In this document: piece after piece, positions 11,871 to 23,988 of the stretch
How positions within the stretch are numbered: position 1 is the first letter of the stretch
Layout of the letters: the number at the start of each line of letters is the position of its first letter
From: Puccinia triticina
Taxonomy: Eukaryota > Basidiomycota > Pucciniomycetes > Pucciniales > Pucciniaceae
Length of the DNA stretch: 64,000 nt
Direction of reading: 5' to 3'
Assembly (NCBI RefSeq): GCF_026914185.1
Contig: NC_070566.1
Coordinates: 4,092,001-4,156,000, forward strand
Made by a program: the position numbers and the translations under genes
The notes under the pieces: model-generated
What the model was told of the DNA's origin: nothing
Database searches by the model: none
What the model saw: only the letters and a program-made list of their open reading frames with translations

Positions 11871-11996
11871 AGCTTAACCAATGGCGGAGTGGCTGGTGGA
11901 AAGGACAACGGAGAAGACAGCGTAAACAACAACGGAGAGGGTAGTGTATTCTATAGTGGAGCGGATAATGGAATGAATGGTGGAGAGAATAATTGA

Positions 11997-12797
11997 TTGT
12001 GTACCACCTGGTCTATTAGAAAAGAGCCAAAAGAGGATTTACAACCAACAATGTGCCCACCAAACACCCCTTCAGACGAGATTGCATATTATTTTGGTAT
12101 GCCGGTGAAAATGGTAGAGCTGAAAAATACTTGGGACCTTGAACCTAGTAGTACTACTGCACCTCCAGCAGTCGAGTTCAAGGAGGAACCTGAGGAAGGA
12201 TGGATAACGGAAATCTCAGACCAAGTACTGAATTGGGATACCAGTTGGACAGACTGCCCCACATATACTTCATCAGGACAAATACGCAACTACAAGGTGA
12301 ACAGTGCATTAGGATTGGATTATATAGATCAAGGGTTTCCCACCCAAGACTTTTTACAAATATACCCAGAAACACTTCCTTCAATGGCAAACGGGTATTG
12401 GGCGGAGCTTCCGGGGTATACGGCCGGACGAATTGGGTTCATGATGTTGTTGAATGGTGATGGAGTGGAAGGGTATCTGAAGAACGAGTTGATTTGGCCA
12501 GGCCATTGGTGGATCCATGAAGAGGACAGGAAAAATTTGTATTCAGGGGGTGACATTGGTTACAAGTATCTGAGTAATCAAAGATTATGGGATTCATGTA
12601 GAGACAGAGAAAAAGAGGAGGAAGAATTCTTGGCCAGAGCAATAGCAAGGATGGTCGGTGCCTGCGGAAAATTCAGCTTGGAAGGATTTAGTTGGGCCGT
12701 ACAAGAGGAGCAAAAACTGCTAGGAGAATCTTATGCCACCTTTTGGGAGGAATGGGAGAATGTAGTTTTTAGCTGTTGGGATCTTCTCCATAAATAG
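11997..12797 (+). CDS. Unknown 266-aa ORF inside element C
   Basis: An open frame of 266 codons between gag-pro and pol on the element strand. I do not recognise the family. The protein is acidic and unusually rich in Trp, Tyr and Gly (clusters such as WPGHWWIHEEDRK and WAVQEEQKLL), with a charged EKEEEEF stretch near residue 205. There is no signal peptide, membrane segment, zinc knuckle or nuclease motif. Its base composition matches the flanking gag-pro, which fits a native element gene rather than a later insertion. The first Met could also be at about 12050. It could be an accessory protein of the element. No function is claimed. Confidence 0.5.
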   Translation: MCTTWSIRKEPKEDLQPTMCPPNTPSDEIAYYFGMPVKMVELKNTWDLEPSSTTAPPAVEFKEEPEEGWITEISDQVLNWDTSWTDCPTYTSSGQIRNYKVNSALGLDYIDQGFPTQDFLQIYPETLPSMANGYWAELPGYTAGRIGFMMLLNGDGVEGYLKNELIWPGHWWIHEEDRKNLYSGGDIGYKYLSNQRLWDSCRDREKEEEEFLARAIARMVGACGKFSLEGFSWAVQEEQKLLGESYATFWEEWENVVFSCWDLLHK

Positions 12798-13412
12798 CAA
12801 TAATATATAAAGATTTGGTGGAAGACAATGTATTTTTGATGGGTCTGATTTTGACTAGAAGAAATGTATAAGTAGGAAACCTTAGGTTGGTTGTGCTTTT
12901 AGTTTCATTTTTTGGTGGAGTTTATCTTATGTGTTTTGTTAGTTATTTTTGGCTTCTGTCAGAATAGTTGTTTTTCGCGTGGGCACTTGGTTCATGAGTT
13001 GTTTTTGAGGCACAGCCAATGTATTTCAAATACAAATAAAAATAAGATAAAACAAAACTAAAAAAAAAAAGTGTACAACATACAGGGTAGGAAGTGCAGG
13101 ATATAACATCAGTTGTTGGGATAGGGTTAGTTATATTGATATAGTCCGAAAAATTTAGTTAGAGGTTTTTTTTTTATTATTATTTATTTTTGGGGCTGGG
13201 TTACATGTATTTGGTAAAAGAGAAGTCAGGATAGTAAGGAAAGGAACGAGGAAAACAAGCAGAGGATCAGAGCGCAGGATTGAACGGATCATAGGCATGT
13301 CGGCTGTTGATCACACCAAGGCAGAGGATCGTGGATACAAGGGTGCGATAAACAAGGCCGGCATTGGAATAGGGGTTACTAAACATCTTGACCCTACATA
13401 GGACCGGAAGCG

Positions 13413-14099
13413 TTAGATCGAGTTGCTGGAGATGGAAATACCAGGATCAATAAGGATAGAAACAAAGGTGGAGGAAATAGGACGTACAATTGATCCGCGC
13501 GGTGGCGGTACCAGTGCTCTAGGAGGGTGGCATCCATCCTTATGAGGTTGTGGGCCTGGGCGTCAGGGTGGTTTGGTGGAAGACGGTCTAAGATGGTACG
13601 AAGGTCATGCAAGAAGTTGACAAAGCTGTGGGCAAAGAAGGCAGCACTGTACTGCTCATTGCTGGGGGTAGGACCTTCAGGACCTAAGCTAGGAGGGGAA
13701 GATTGGAAAGAAGGGGACGAGCTGCGATGGGCTAACGGAGAGAACGGAGGCGAGGAACGATGATAGGGAGATGGACGACAAGGTCGTCTGGGAGCGCGGT
13801 CTGGCGTCGGCCAACAACGACGGCGATCAGCATGCGGGGTGCGCCTCATATGTGGAGGGAGCTCAGCCCCTTGCATAGGCCGCCCTTCATAAGGTAGCGG
13901 AGCTTCGTCGAAGGGAGACTTGCCTCGGGTGGGTGACTACATAGCCATATGAAAGGTTACATTAGTTTCAAATGAGAGGAAGCAAAAAGGCTAAGAGAAA
14001 CTTACCGGGGCAAACGTAATAGCGGGAGTAGCTCTAGCTGCTTCGACTTGGGCGAGAGCCTGGGCGGCTTCAGCTTTGTCAGCCGTGGTTTGAGGTTGA
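13413..14099 (-). CDS. Antisense spliced ORF inside element C
   Basis: Minus-strand coding candidate with two introns. Exon 14006-14099 encodes an Ala/Gln-rich stretch (AEAAQALAQVEAARA). An intron of 69 nt follows (14005 to 13937, GTAAGT to ATGTAG). Exon 13488-13936 encodes a basic, Pro/Ser-rich region and then a helical segment (FVNFLHDLRTILDRL). A second intron of 62 nt (13487 to 13426, GTACGT to CTCCAG) precedes a short final exon ending TAA at 13413. Reading phase is preserved across both junctions. The 5' end is not resolved: an in-frame TGA lies upstream near 14140, so an additional upstream exon is likely. No family is recognised. Because these splice sites are on the opposite strand from the genomic RNA, the introns would survive retrotransposition. 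Confidence 0.45.
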
Positions 14100-15160
14100 G
14101 CAGCTGCGGTCGGGCCTGCGACGACACTGTGGTGACGAGATCAAAGGATGGATCGAACAGCCATTATAATCTATAAAAGTAAGGGCAAGATTCGAGTAGT
14201 ACAATAAAAATTAGTATCTTAATGGTATGAAGTACAAGCTTCTTGTTTCCTTCTAGGAAGGAGCGACGAACAAAATGGAGAATAATTGTACTAGGATTGT
14301 TGCAGCTAGGCAGATGGGAAAAGTTGAGATGGCGGTGCTTGAGGAGTGGCGATGGAGCAAAGGATGAGGGGTCGGGTTTTATCAACAAGGAGGATTCGAG
14401 TAGGCCAATCGATCGCGAGGAGGACATGATCAGTAAGGATAGCAACAGCGGCGTCAGCGTAAGGTAAGTAAAGGCCACTTTCAACCGGCCAGGATTTCTG
14501 GTAGGATGAGGAGGGATCATCGGCACTTGGCAACAATCACGACGCAAATCAATTGATGTGTTGAGGAGGAAGCCAGAGAAAAATGCTGAAAGATCAAGTC
14601 CATAAAAAGGGACAAGTCAGCACATTGAGCTTTGAGCACATTCAGACGGGGCATAGAGCATACACATGGAAGTCAACCGCAAGGTTCTGGGCACTCAAGA
14701 ACAAACAGGTGCTCGGTAAGCCTGCAAAGCTGAACGAGTACCTAATCTCATTCTGCCTCACTGAAGGTCGAGGTCGACAGCCTATTCATTGCGTGAGACC
14801 GATCGGCAGGCGTATTCTAGGATGGATTCATTGAACGATGGCGAAAGCGATGGGGTGGCGACCAGGCTGAGGAAGTGAATTGGAAGGGTCGGGTATCTTC
14901 GAATGCTGTATTGATCTAAGTATGTTAAATCCACAGTTTCATGGAAATTGGGTTCATGGGTTCACCCTCCCCCTTTCCCAAAAGGCCCCAAAAGGGGCCT
15001 GCCAGTGGCACAGTGGCCAACTTGGCAATATTTCCCACAGTTCCCTTCTTCCCAGGCAGAAGTATGTTTGACTTTGCTGCCGTGTGAATTAAATTTTAAG
15101 TCCCCAAACATTAATGCCTCGGACTGATCCCCCAATTCATGAACCATGAATGAAAAGGGA
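14100..15160. other. Unassigned interior of element C
   Basis: Several 60-130 codon frames on both strands, none with a recognisable motif. Some may be further exons of the antisense ORF (for example the minus-strand frame 14306-14536). Nothing firmer can be said. Confidence 0.4.
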
Positions 15161-15175
15161 CCGGATTCTCCCACC

Positions 15176-15500
15176 TCTGCCTGTTGCAAATGCAAGGGGA
15201 GAGAGGTGGGCAAATGGTTGGTTAAATAAATTGCCCAGCCTGAGCAAGTGCAACAGGGGAGTAAAATTTACCTCAACCTGTGCAAGTGCAACAGGGGAGG
15301 TTTTTTCCTTCTTTGTGTGATGAATGTTTTGACCCACCTTTGCAAGCGCAGCAGGGGGAAAAGATAAGACATAATCAGCCTGCGCAAGCGCAACAGGGGA
15401 TTGAGATAAAAGATTAAAGCCCTCAAACCTTTGCAAATGCAAAAGCGGAGAGTGTTAACCGACGGATTGTGCTCAACCTCCACAACTGCGAGAGGGGAAC
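15176..15500. repeat. Dispersed GCAAGYGCAACAGGGG repeats (S3)
   Basis: Six to seven copies of a CCT(G/T)YGCAAGYGCAACAGGGG word separated by 30-70 bp of unrelated sequence (for example near 15181, 15242, 15278, 15340, 15382, 15431). Confidence 0.7.
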
Positions 15501-16289
15501 TCGACCCGTGAAGGTCCAGCCCCCGTCGAGGCGCCTTTATTTATTGTCTACCTCCCCTCACTCCTCTTTTTTTCTCTAGATCAACAGCGCACACATGTTT
15601 CAATAAGTCCAGGAGTCCTCCCCATTTTGGGGTACTCCAACACTGCAAATCTTTACAGTCGCGTGGCGCTGTCCGAGACAAGCGACTGGGACCCTTCAAA
15701 CAAAACAAAACAAATCAGAACTTCGCCTTTAGATGACCTGCACACTTTTTTGTTGCTATGGATGTATATGTTCACACCCGGGCCAGAACCGCTTTTGGCC
15801 AGGGCGGGTCTTTTTTGACGGTTCTCCCTCTCGAAGATGCTGCGCCTTTGCTGTACCTTCCTAAACCACGAGAGGCTTTGACTGTCACGCGTGGCGGATT
15901 TTTTTTTCTCCAGCTTTGTACAGGGAAATACCGCTTCCCAGGTCATGAGGGTATTGTTGCTGGTAGTGATCCCTCAATCACGAAGGCCGAGCTGCTTCTT
16001 GTGCATCCCCAGGAGTCCTGCCGATCCCGCCCGCCCGCTACACAGGCCACCAAAACCTCCTCGGCCTGCTCATACTTGCCCAATGCTGTTTGCTTCGCCT
16101 CCGGCCACGGCTTTTCACAATGGAGTGAAGGCTCTAGAACCCAGCTGTTGAATACTACCTGACAAGGTAGAGGGCCCTGTGGCTGCAATCATGTATCTCA
16201 CACACTTCGCCAAGGTCTAAAACCACTCGCCCACCATCATTGAGAATAGCCCCCCCCCCCTTCCTCCTTGAACTAAGCCTGACCCCCAG
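15501..16289. other. No gene supported
   Basis: A 134-codon plus-strand frame (15758-16162) and an overlapping 86-codon frame occur here. Neither has a domain, splice support or composition that sets it apart, so neither is called as a gene. Confidence 0.4.
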
Positions 16290-16885
16290 GAGGGGGAGGA
16301 GAAGTAGGCCGGTCATCGAGAGGAGCGATGACCAGAACCCGGTCATCGAGAGGAGAAACACACCTCTCGGTGACCGGGACCAGACCGTTCATACATTGAG
16401 GGGATCAAGTGCTCCTCTCGATGGGTCCGTTTTCCAGTCATCGAGAGGAGTCAAGACTCCCCTCAATGACCGGAGCGAACTGTTCATCACTCATCTCGTT
16501 GAATGGTTCGCTCCGGTCATTGGGGGAGTGTTTCTCCTCTCAATGACCGGGTCTGTTCCGGTCATCAAGGAGATTAAGTAATCCTCTTGATGACCGGATC
16601 TGCTTGGTCATCAAGTGGATTAAGTACTCCTCTTGATGACCGCAACGGACCCGGTCATCGAGCGGAGTACTTAATTGCCTCGATGACCGGTCTGCTCCCG
16701 GTCACCGAGAGGTGTGTTTCTCCTCTCGATGGCCGGTTTTGTTCTGGTCATCGAGAGGTGTGCTTCTCCTCTCATTGACGGATTCCGTTCCAGTCATCAA
16801 GAGGTGCGTTTACCCCTCTCAATGACCGCAACGGACCCGGTCATCAAGAGGAGTGCTTAATCCCTTAGATGACCGGTGATTTGCA
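16290..16885. repeat. Inverted-repeat array S2 (GGTCATCGAGAGGAG)
   Basis: Alternating direct and inverted copies of CCGGTCATCGAGAGGAG and its complement, separated by short spacers such as TGTTTCTC. Adjacent units can form hairpins of about 15-18 bp. A diverged version of the same family lies at 39060-39530. Confidence 0.85.
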
Positions 16886-17726
16886 CTCCACATGTGTGCT
16901 GGCCGGTCGTCGGGGGAGTGTGTATCCTCCGCACTGTGGGCCTGCGCCGGCCGTCGGCACGGCACAGCGGCTGACTTCTGCCCCTCGAACTATGTTTTTG
17001 AGGGGCTGTGTCCCCAGGTCATTCGTGGCAGGTTAGATATCCCCAGGGGAGAGTCACCGGGGGATCCAGCTCATTAATGGGTATTTATTTTTCACCCTTG
17101 TCTTGTGTGAAAGTGAGTGTCCCAAAATTTCCAAAAGAATTGTTGGAGGGGGGGGGGGGGGGGGGCAAATCTCCTCTGCCGCATGGCAGAAAAAAAATGA
17201 GAATTTGATGGTTTTTCATCTGCAGTGCACAAAGCGTTTTGAGCTTCCGCGCACTGTGGCCGGGATGTTGCGTGGACGCCCCCTGCAGTGCGCAAAGAGT
17301 TTTTTGTGCACAAAGTACATCCATATTTCTTTTAGAGTGCGCGTCATTTGTCCTGTAGGAACACATGTAACTGAACTACTCTCTGAATCACATTCACAAA
17401 GGAATGAAGTTCAATGCCAGATTCCTCTGTTTTCTTCAGCCTCAGAACTTTCAGGGGCCTTGTCCGTGTTATTTGATTACTGGTTCATACAGCTGTAGTG
17501 AAACCTTCTCTTTCTCAGAAATTGTGTCCAGGAACAGTGTGGGTATGACTGAGGCTAATCAGGCTTTCTGTCCATTCCTAGCAATGGTGTCTGTAACATA
17601 CCAGGATGGGGTTGGATATTTATTGTTTGTTGCATCTCTCAGCAAGGCATTCTTCTACACATCAATTCTCCATAATCTCTATACTGACATGGTTCCAAAT
17701 TTCAACATATAACCACAGATTGATGG
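16886..17726. other. Non-coding stretch with poly-G tract
   Basis: Contains an uninterrupted run of 18 G at 17148-17165. A second run of 20 G lies at 19405-19424. No supported gene. Confidence 0.6.
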
Positions 17727-18738
17727 TGTGAGCCTGAGTCTCTATAGTGACAGCAGGACACAAGAAATGGGGGACAACAGTTTGATTTCTTGGGATAAAG
17801 AAAATACAACTGTAAGAGAAAAAGAGAAAGAGAGAGAAAGAAACCAAGCAGGCTAAGATAGAAGAGAAGTACTAGGTTATTCTAGTGGGAATGCACGTCC
17901 ACTGGCAATGCTACTCTTCAGAAGAGTGCTGCTAATCTGTGCTAGAAGTGCTACAGCTTCCTCTCAGGAGGGTATCTGGATTAGATAAGTTTAATCCAGC
18001 CACAGTTTTTTAGACTTCTCTCTGGACAGTCAAGGTTCTTAATGGGAAACCTGAGGGACAGCCCTGCAACCTAGATTTTGAGGCAAAGGCCAAGTGATTA
18101 TAAGGGACAGCCCTGTGATCAAGATAGAGGCAAAGGCCTGTAGAATTGAAGGGACAGCCCTGTGATCAAGATAGAGGCAAAGGCCTGTAGAATTGGAGGG
18201 ACAGCCCTGTGATCAAGGAGGAGGCAAAGCAAGAAGAAAAGGCAGATCAAGCAAGACACAGAGTTGTACCTCTGAGATAATCAAGGTTCAGTGAAAGAGG
18301 TTACTTACTGTCAATATCCTAGGCGCCTGTGACGGTAGGTATACTGGGAGTAGAGTAGGCTCTTTGGTGGTGATCCTGGGGTTATCTGGGTGGTGGTTCT
18401 GGTGTGCTGAAGTCTGTGTATCCTCCAGCTGCATGGGGGATCCTGACTTCGAAAATTTTCAAGGTTGGCTGACATAATCACATATGTACATGTGGTTGGA
18501 GAGCTCTGTTGCGCCTACAGGGCGCTGCTGCGCATGCTCATCACAAACAAGGAACTCTATGAAGGAGTTGAGCTGTTGGAAAGTGGCCAGTGGACACTAG
18601 GGTTGAAATTGCATGGGAAAACAGAATCTGAAGTCAAAACAAGGTTAAACCTTAAACTTAAAAAGATATAAGAGAGTTGAGGTAGAAATAATGACAAAGG
18701 CAGACATTAGGTCAGCTGCGCTGACTCTAAGGCTGACA
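17727..18738 (-). mobile_element. Solo LTR of family E
   Basis: Reverse complement of the element E LTR. It starts TGTGAGCCTGAGTC at 17727 and ends GGCTGACA at 18738, flanked by the 5-bp target duplication GATGG (17722-17726, 18739-18743). It is 1012 bp against 967 bp in element E. The difference is about one extra unit of the internal GGGACAGCCCTGTGATCAAG repeat. Confidence 0.92.
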
Positions 18739-18743
18739 GATGG

Positions 18744-19962
18744 CATTTTTACAACTCTGTGTGGATTAATAGTTTTTTTTATTTTTCCTTCCACAATAAA
18801 AACATGTAAATTCTCAACCCTGAAGCAAAGAAGGTGAGAGTCAGCCAGTGTATGCAAATTGTTGGCAGGTGATGTGAGGCAACCTTATAGTGTCTTGTAT
18901 ATTTCCCTACAGCATCATGACAATTCAATTGGAGCAGGATATACCATTGGAAACCCAGGGATCCAAAGAGAAGTTCTTGTAGTACCAAGTGGGTTGCACA
19001 CTCAGAATTCCAGATGTGCTTCACTGCACATAGCAAAACCTTTCACCATTGTCATGACTACACCCCCTCTTTGAAGAGACCCCAGACTTTTTTTACCATA
19101 TGTTGTCATTATGGTCATTCTTGGTCTCAAGAGTGCACTAATCCAGCTTGATGTTTCCACTGGCATATTACCTGATTAGGATAAGAGATTTTTTGTATGA
19201 GAAAATAACACTACTTGAAAATTGATTATGCTGTGAATATTTTTCAAAAACTTTTGGGGTGGTGGGATAATTTGGTTCTCCATTTGTTGGCTATCATCCA
19301 TCATGTTTTTTGAAGTGAAATTTTGATCTTGCTGCTATTCAGATATGTACATGTTTTTGACAATAATTCCTCCTTCAGTATCCATTTCTTTACACAAAAG
19401 AGGTGGGGGGGGGGGGGGGGGGGGTTGTGGTTTAGGGTATGTTACCCTCTTCCCCCAAAGGTGCAGCGGCGTAGCCGCTTTGAACTCTAGTGAATATAAA
19501 AGTGCAGAACTCCGAACGGAGGAAGGCGGGGCAGCGCGGGGCAACCGCGGGTTTGAGTTAATACAGTTCGGGAGCGGGTTTTTGGGTATAGTATTGGGTT
19601 TTTCTTTGGTTTCCTTTTAGTCATGTTTACTTAAATTTGGTGAAAGGGCATGTGAAAGCCTATGTTGTACATCAGGAAAAAGAAAAAGGGTAAAGTAAAT
19701 AAAACATTTGATAAGTTAAATTTGTGTGTAGGCAGCAATTAAGTTTGTTAAGCTGAGGGCAGGGGTGGGCAAATTCAATCAAAACTAACTCATGAATAAG
19801 TACAGATGAACAGAGGGAAAGACTATGTGCTCAAGTGAACAAAATTTACCTTAACCAAGTTCAAGCGTTCATAGAGCTAATCATTTTTTTACAGCAAGCA
19901 GCAGTAGGTACTGATCAGTTAGCTTTTTTTTTCAAGATTTAGGGACAGTTTTTGTAGACAAT
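18744..19962. other. Non-coding stretch upstream of element C pol
   Basis: No supported gene. Holds the 20-G tract (19405-19424) and a ~60-bp motif at about 19725-19785 (AGCTGAGGG...GGGGTGGGCAAATT) that recurs after pol at about 23226-23290. Confidence 0.5.
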
Positions 19963-22900
19963 ATGGATTACACAATTGGGGCGGCAAAATGTAAGGGGGT
20001 GGCAAAGAAGATTCGACCGGTAAATCAACCTATGCCTCAAGGACTTAACCCACCATTGGAAAGACCCAAATTATCTCGAGACCCTTATCAGACACCCCTC
20101 ACACCATTTCCACCGGATTTTAGGGAAACAAAACGAGTTACGGCGAAGCGGCTGGAAGCGGTAAATTTTGGACCACCCAATTGGTTGAGAGAAGAGGAGT
20201 TGAAGTTGTTGAAGCATGTAATTGTACTTAGGGAGAAGGCAGTCGCGTTTACGGAGGAGGAAAGAGGGATACTCAAGCACAATTATGGCCAACCATATAA
20301 GATACCAGTGATTGATCATGAACCATGGCAACAACGGCCAATTCCCATCCCAAACGCAATCAGGAATGATTTTATTGAATTGGTGAGGAAAAGGATTCAG
20401 ACTGGGCTCTACGAGCAATCTACATCCAGTTATTCCAGCCCAGTGTTTTGTGTGGCCAAGTCAAATGGAAAGTTGCGGATTGTCCATGACCTGCAGCAAC
20501 TAAATAAAGTCACTATTAAAGATGCAGGGTTGCCTCCAAAAATTGAAGAGTTTTTGGACTCGTTTGCAGGAAGAGCTTGTTATGGATTGGGAGACATTAT
20601 GGGAGGATATGACAAACGAGAATTGGATCCAGCTTCAAGACCTCTCACCACCTTTGAAACACCTTTGGGACGGCTACAACTCACTAGATTACCTCAAGGC
20701 ACAACAAACTCAGTGGCAGTGTATCAGGCTCAGATGACATGGATACTTCAGGAGGAGCTACCGGAGAATTTAGGGATATTTATTGATGATGGCGGAATCA
20801 AGGGACCTAAGTCAGATTATGGGGGGGCTACATTAGATGAAAATCCAAATATACGCCGATTCATTTGGGAGTACGCAGTTACCTTGGAACGTATTTTATT
20901 TTGGATTGAAGAAGCAGGCCTCACAATTTCAGGAGAAAAGTTTGCATGTTGTGTCCCAGCTTTGGATATTGTAGGACATGTGGTATCACAGGAGGGAAGG
21001 ACAATATCCGTAAAGAAACAAAATAAAATTCAGACTTGGCCTCTATTAACAACCAAGAAGGATGTCAGGCAATTTTTGGGTTTGTGTGTATATGTTAGAA
21101 TGTTCATTAAGGGTTTTTCAGAGGTAGCGGCACCATTACGGCGTTTGACTAGGTTAGATACAGAATTTGTTTGGACAAAGGAGTGTGAGGACGCGTTTCA
21201 ATCACTAAAGCAAATTGTAGGGGAGGATATTGTATTGAAGGGACTAGATTACAGTAAGGAAGCCGGGAAAATCAAGTTAGCAATAGATTCCAGCTATTTG
21301 GCGGCAGGCGCGGTGCTTATGCAGGAGGACAAGGACACCTTAGACAGGCCTGTTTTGTATGAGTCAGTAAGTTTTACGGACAAGGAATCGGAATATGCAC
21401 AGTCAAAGCTCGAGCTTCTGGGGGTCAAGAAAATTCTGAAGAAGCTACAGATATTACTATGGGGACAGCATTTCGAATTACAGGTAGATGCAAAAGCTCT
21501 TATACAGATGATTAACACCCCAAGTTTACCTAGTGCACCAATGACACATTGGGTGGCATTTATTCAACTTTTTTCTTTTGATTTGGTACATAAGCCAGGT
21601 AAGACTTTCACTATGCCAGACAGATTATCAAGAAGACCCTTGGATAAGGACAATGTGCCACAAGACGCGGACGAAGAGGATGGATGGGTGAAACCACACC
21701 CCGGCATGGGAGTAAAGTCAATAGGGATTGTAGAGACTCAGGTTATGGGAGCAGGGGTACAACAGGTTGGATTCTGGAAGCAAATGAAGAATTATCTGGA
21801 GACACTTGTACGGCCAACAGACTGTTCAGAAGCAGAGTTCCAGAAGATTAAACGGAGGTCGGCTAATTAATTTGTACAGGATTGGCAGTTGAGGAAGAGA
21901 AGTATACCATATAGTCAAGTAATTGTATTGGTCAGAGCAACACAGGAGAAGATAATGAAGGCAATGCACGAGGAATTAGGCCATTGGGGGGCAACAGAAA
22001 CCTATAGGAGGATAAAGTTGCAATATTGGTGGGAAGGAATGAAGAAAATCATCCGGAATTGGGTTCAATCATGCGAAAATTTTCAGAAGCGGAGTCGTAC
22101 TTTATAGAAGGAGGACGGGAAATCAACATACAAAACCACACTATTTGAACGGGTCAGCATGGATGCAGTCCATATCAAAGCGGGTAAGTGGAAGTACTTG
22201 GTGGTGGCAAGGGACAATTTTTCAGGATGGGCGGAGACGGTGGCACTGGTAAAGCTGAGCTCAAAGAACATGGCGGATTGGTTTCTTGCGGAATGGATCT
22301 ACCGGTATGGTGTACCAAAAGAAGTTACAGTAGATGGGGGAGCGGAATTTAAGAGAGAGCTCCAAACAGCAATGCGGCGAGTAGGAACAAATTTAAGGAT
22401 GGTGACACCTTACTACCCAGAGGCACAAGGAATGGTGGAAAGAGGGCATAAAGAGATAAAGGATGCTTTGACCAAGATGTGTGGAGAAGACGGGAAGAAA
22501 TGGAAAGAGTACTTACCATTGGTGACATTTGCGGACAGAATATCAACCAAGCGAACAACAGGGTATTCACCATATGAGTTGCAGTTTGGACAGCTAGCAA
22601 TTTTACCCGTGGATCAGGAGTTGGGAAGTTTTCTTACTGTGAACTGGTCGGAAATTCAAACAACAGCGGAATTATTGGAAGCAAGAGCAAAGCAACTCGC
22701 GGTCAAGGAGTAAATGATGGAGGAAGCTCGTAGAAAGATGAATAAAGCTTGGGAGACGTCGGTTCAATATTGGGATAGGCGGCTAGCGCATTGTTTACGG
22801 AAGCCACTTAAGTCGGGTGACTTGGTGCTTGTATACAACAAAGCTCTAGAAACTAAGTGGGGAAATTTGTTTAAGCATAAATGGAATGGGCCGTATAAGA

Positions 22901-23148
22901 TAGTTAAGCAGGTGAAGAATGGACCATATGTATTGGCGGAGTTAGATGGAACTGTCCTAACAAGGATGTTTGCAGCCAATCACGTCAAGAGATTCTACCC
23001 TAGAGGAGAGTCTCAAGCAGAGGAAGGGGAGGAATTAACACAAGAGGAACAAGAGGAGGCGGAAGAAGAGGAGGAGGAAGAGTACGAAGGACTACAGGAA
23101 GAAGGAACGGAAGGGGAAGAGGAGGAGGAAGAGGGTAGCACAGAGTGA
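19963..23148 (+). pseudogene. pol: Pol of element C (RT-RNase H-integrase), three stops
   Basis: Ty3/Gypsy Pol. The open blocks are 19963-21870, 21889-22107, 22159-22713 and 22714-23148, all in one frame. They are separated by TAA at 21868, TAG near 22105 and TAA at 22711. The last two fit CAG/CAA-to-TAG/TAA, and the first could come from GAA or CAA. It begins at the conserved KIRPVNQPMPQ segment. RT has FIDDGG. RNase H includes IKLAIDSSY. The integrase zinc motif has lost the final Cys (CENF), but the D, D and E catalytic positions remain (MDAVHI, VDGGAEF, MVERGH). A GPY/F module (WNGPYKIV) is followed by a Glu-rich tail of about 45 residues that A, B and D lack. It lies 8 kb from its gag, unlike the compact layout of related elements. 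Confidence 0.92.
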
Positions 23149-23974
23149 TTAATGGGACATGTTATATATATATATATATAGTTAGTTACAATTATACAAT
23201 TACTCAGAATGTTGGAAAGAATTTGGTAGGCAAACAGTTTCCTTTGTTTAGCTGAGGGAATAGGGTGGGCCAATTTGAAAACAAGTTACATTTTTTTTAG
23301 TATGAAGAGTAGTCAGTCATTAGAGGTTACAGTCATTGGGATATTCAAAGGATAGGAAAATGGGCGGACGGACGTTTGGAACAGGAAGATACTAGCGGGC
23401 GAAATGGATGGGGTGGAATAGGACTTGGAATTTTATAGCAAAACAACAGGGCAAAATAAGAGTATTTCGGATTAGTGGGGTTCATCGATTGCGGGCATCA
23501 GGACTGGAAAAATTTGTAGAATCAGATTGAGCAGGTATCAGGGGGGAAGGATGAAATAGGCCGGATCTTATTAAATACTGCTTTTCAACAACCTTTTGCG
23601 GAATAAACTGGCTTTTTCCTTGGAACAATGTCATTGGTGTGGAGAGGAAGAAAGATAGGATTGGGATTTTTTTTTGTCTTATACTGGACCATGGATGGAT
23701 GTCACAGAACAACAACAGGGATTACAGTTAAGATTTAGTGGTGAATTTAGACATTTGGACTAGTTGTAGGAAGGGGAGATGAATCAGTGATTTTAGAATA
23801 CCTTATTTCAACTGGCGCTTTGGTATAGGAGGAAAATAACTATTGGACACGGCAAAAATGGGACTCAAAATATTAGATTGGGAAGAACAGAAATCACGAC
23901 TGTTGGACAATTCTTTTGGTGAATAATTGACTATGGTTCTTTTGGCATTTGTCACGAATGCTGTGGACAGCATT
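23149..23974. other. 3' untranslated interior of element C
   Basis: Includes a (TA)n microsatellite at 23164-23181 and the second copy of the AGCTGAGGG...GGGTGGGCCAATTT motif. No gene seen. Confidence 0.6.
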
Positions 23975-23988
23975 AAGTTGGGGGGGGA
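23975..23988 (+). promoter_or_regulatory. Polypurine tract of element C
   Basis: AAGTTGGGGGGGGA directly abuts the 3' LTR, as expected for the plus-strand primer. Confidence 0.85.

Noticed and set aside
15758..16162. 134-codon plus-strand ORF
   Set aside because: No motif, overlapped by another frame of similar length, next to repeat arrays.
17148..17165. Poly-G runs at 17148 and 19405 as ends of one inserted element
   Set aside because: Same orientation, no matching flanks or duplication; simple homopolymers.
22959..23148. Chromodomain at the Pol C-terminus of element C
   Set aside because: The tail is a Glu-rich stretch after the GPY/F module, with no aromatic cage pattern.
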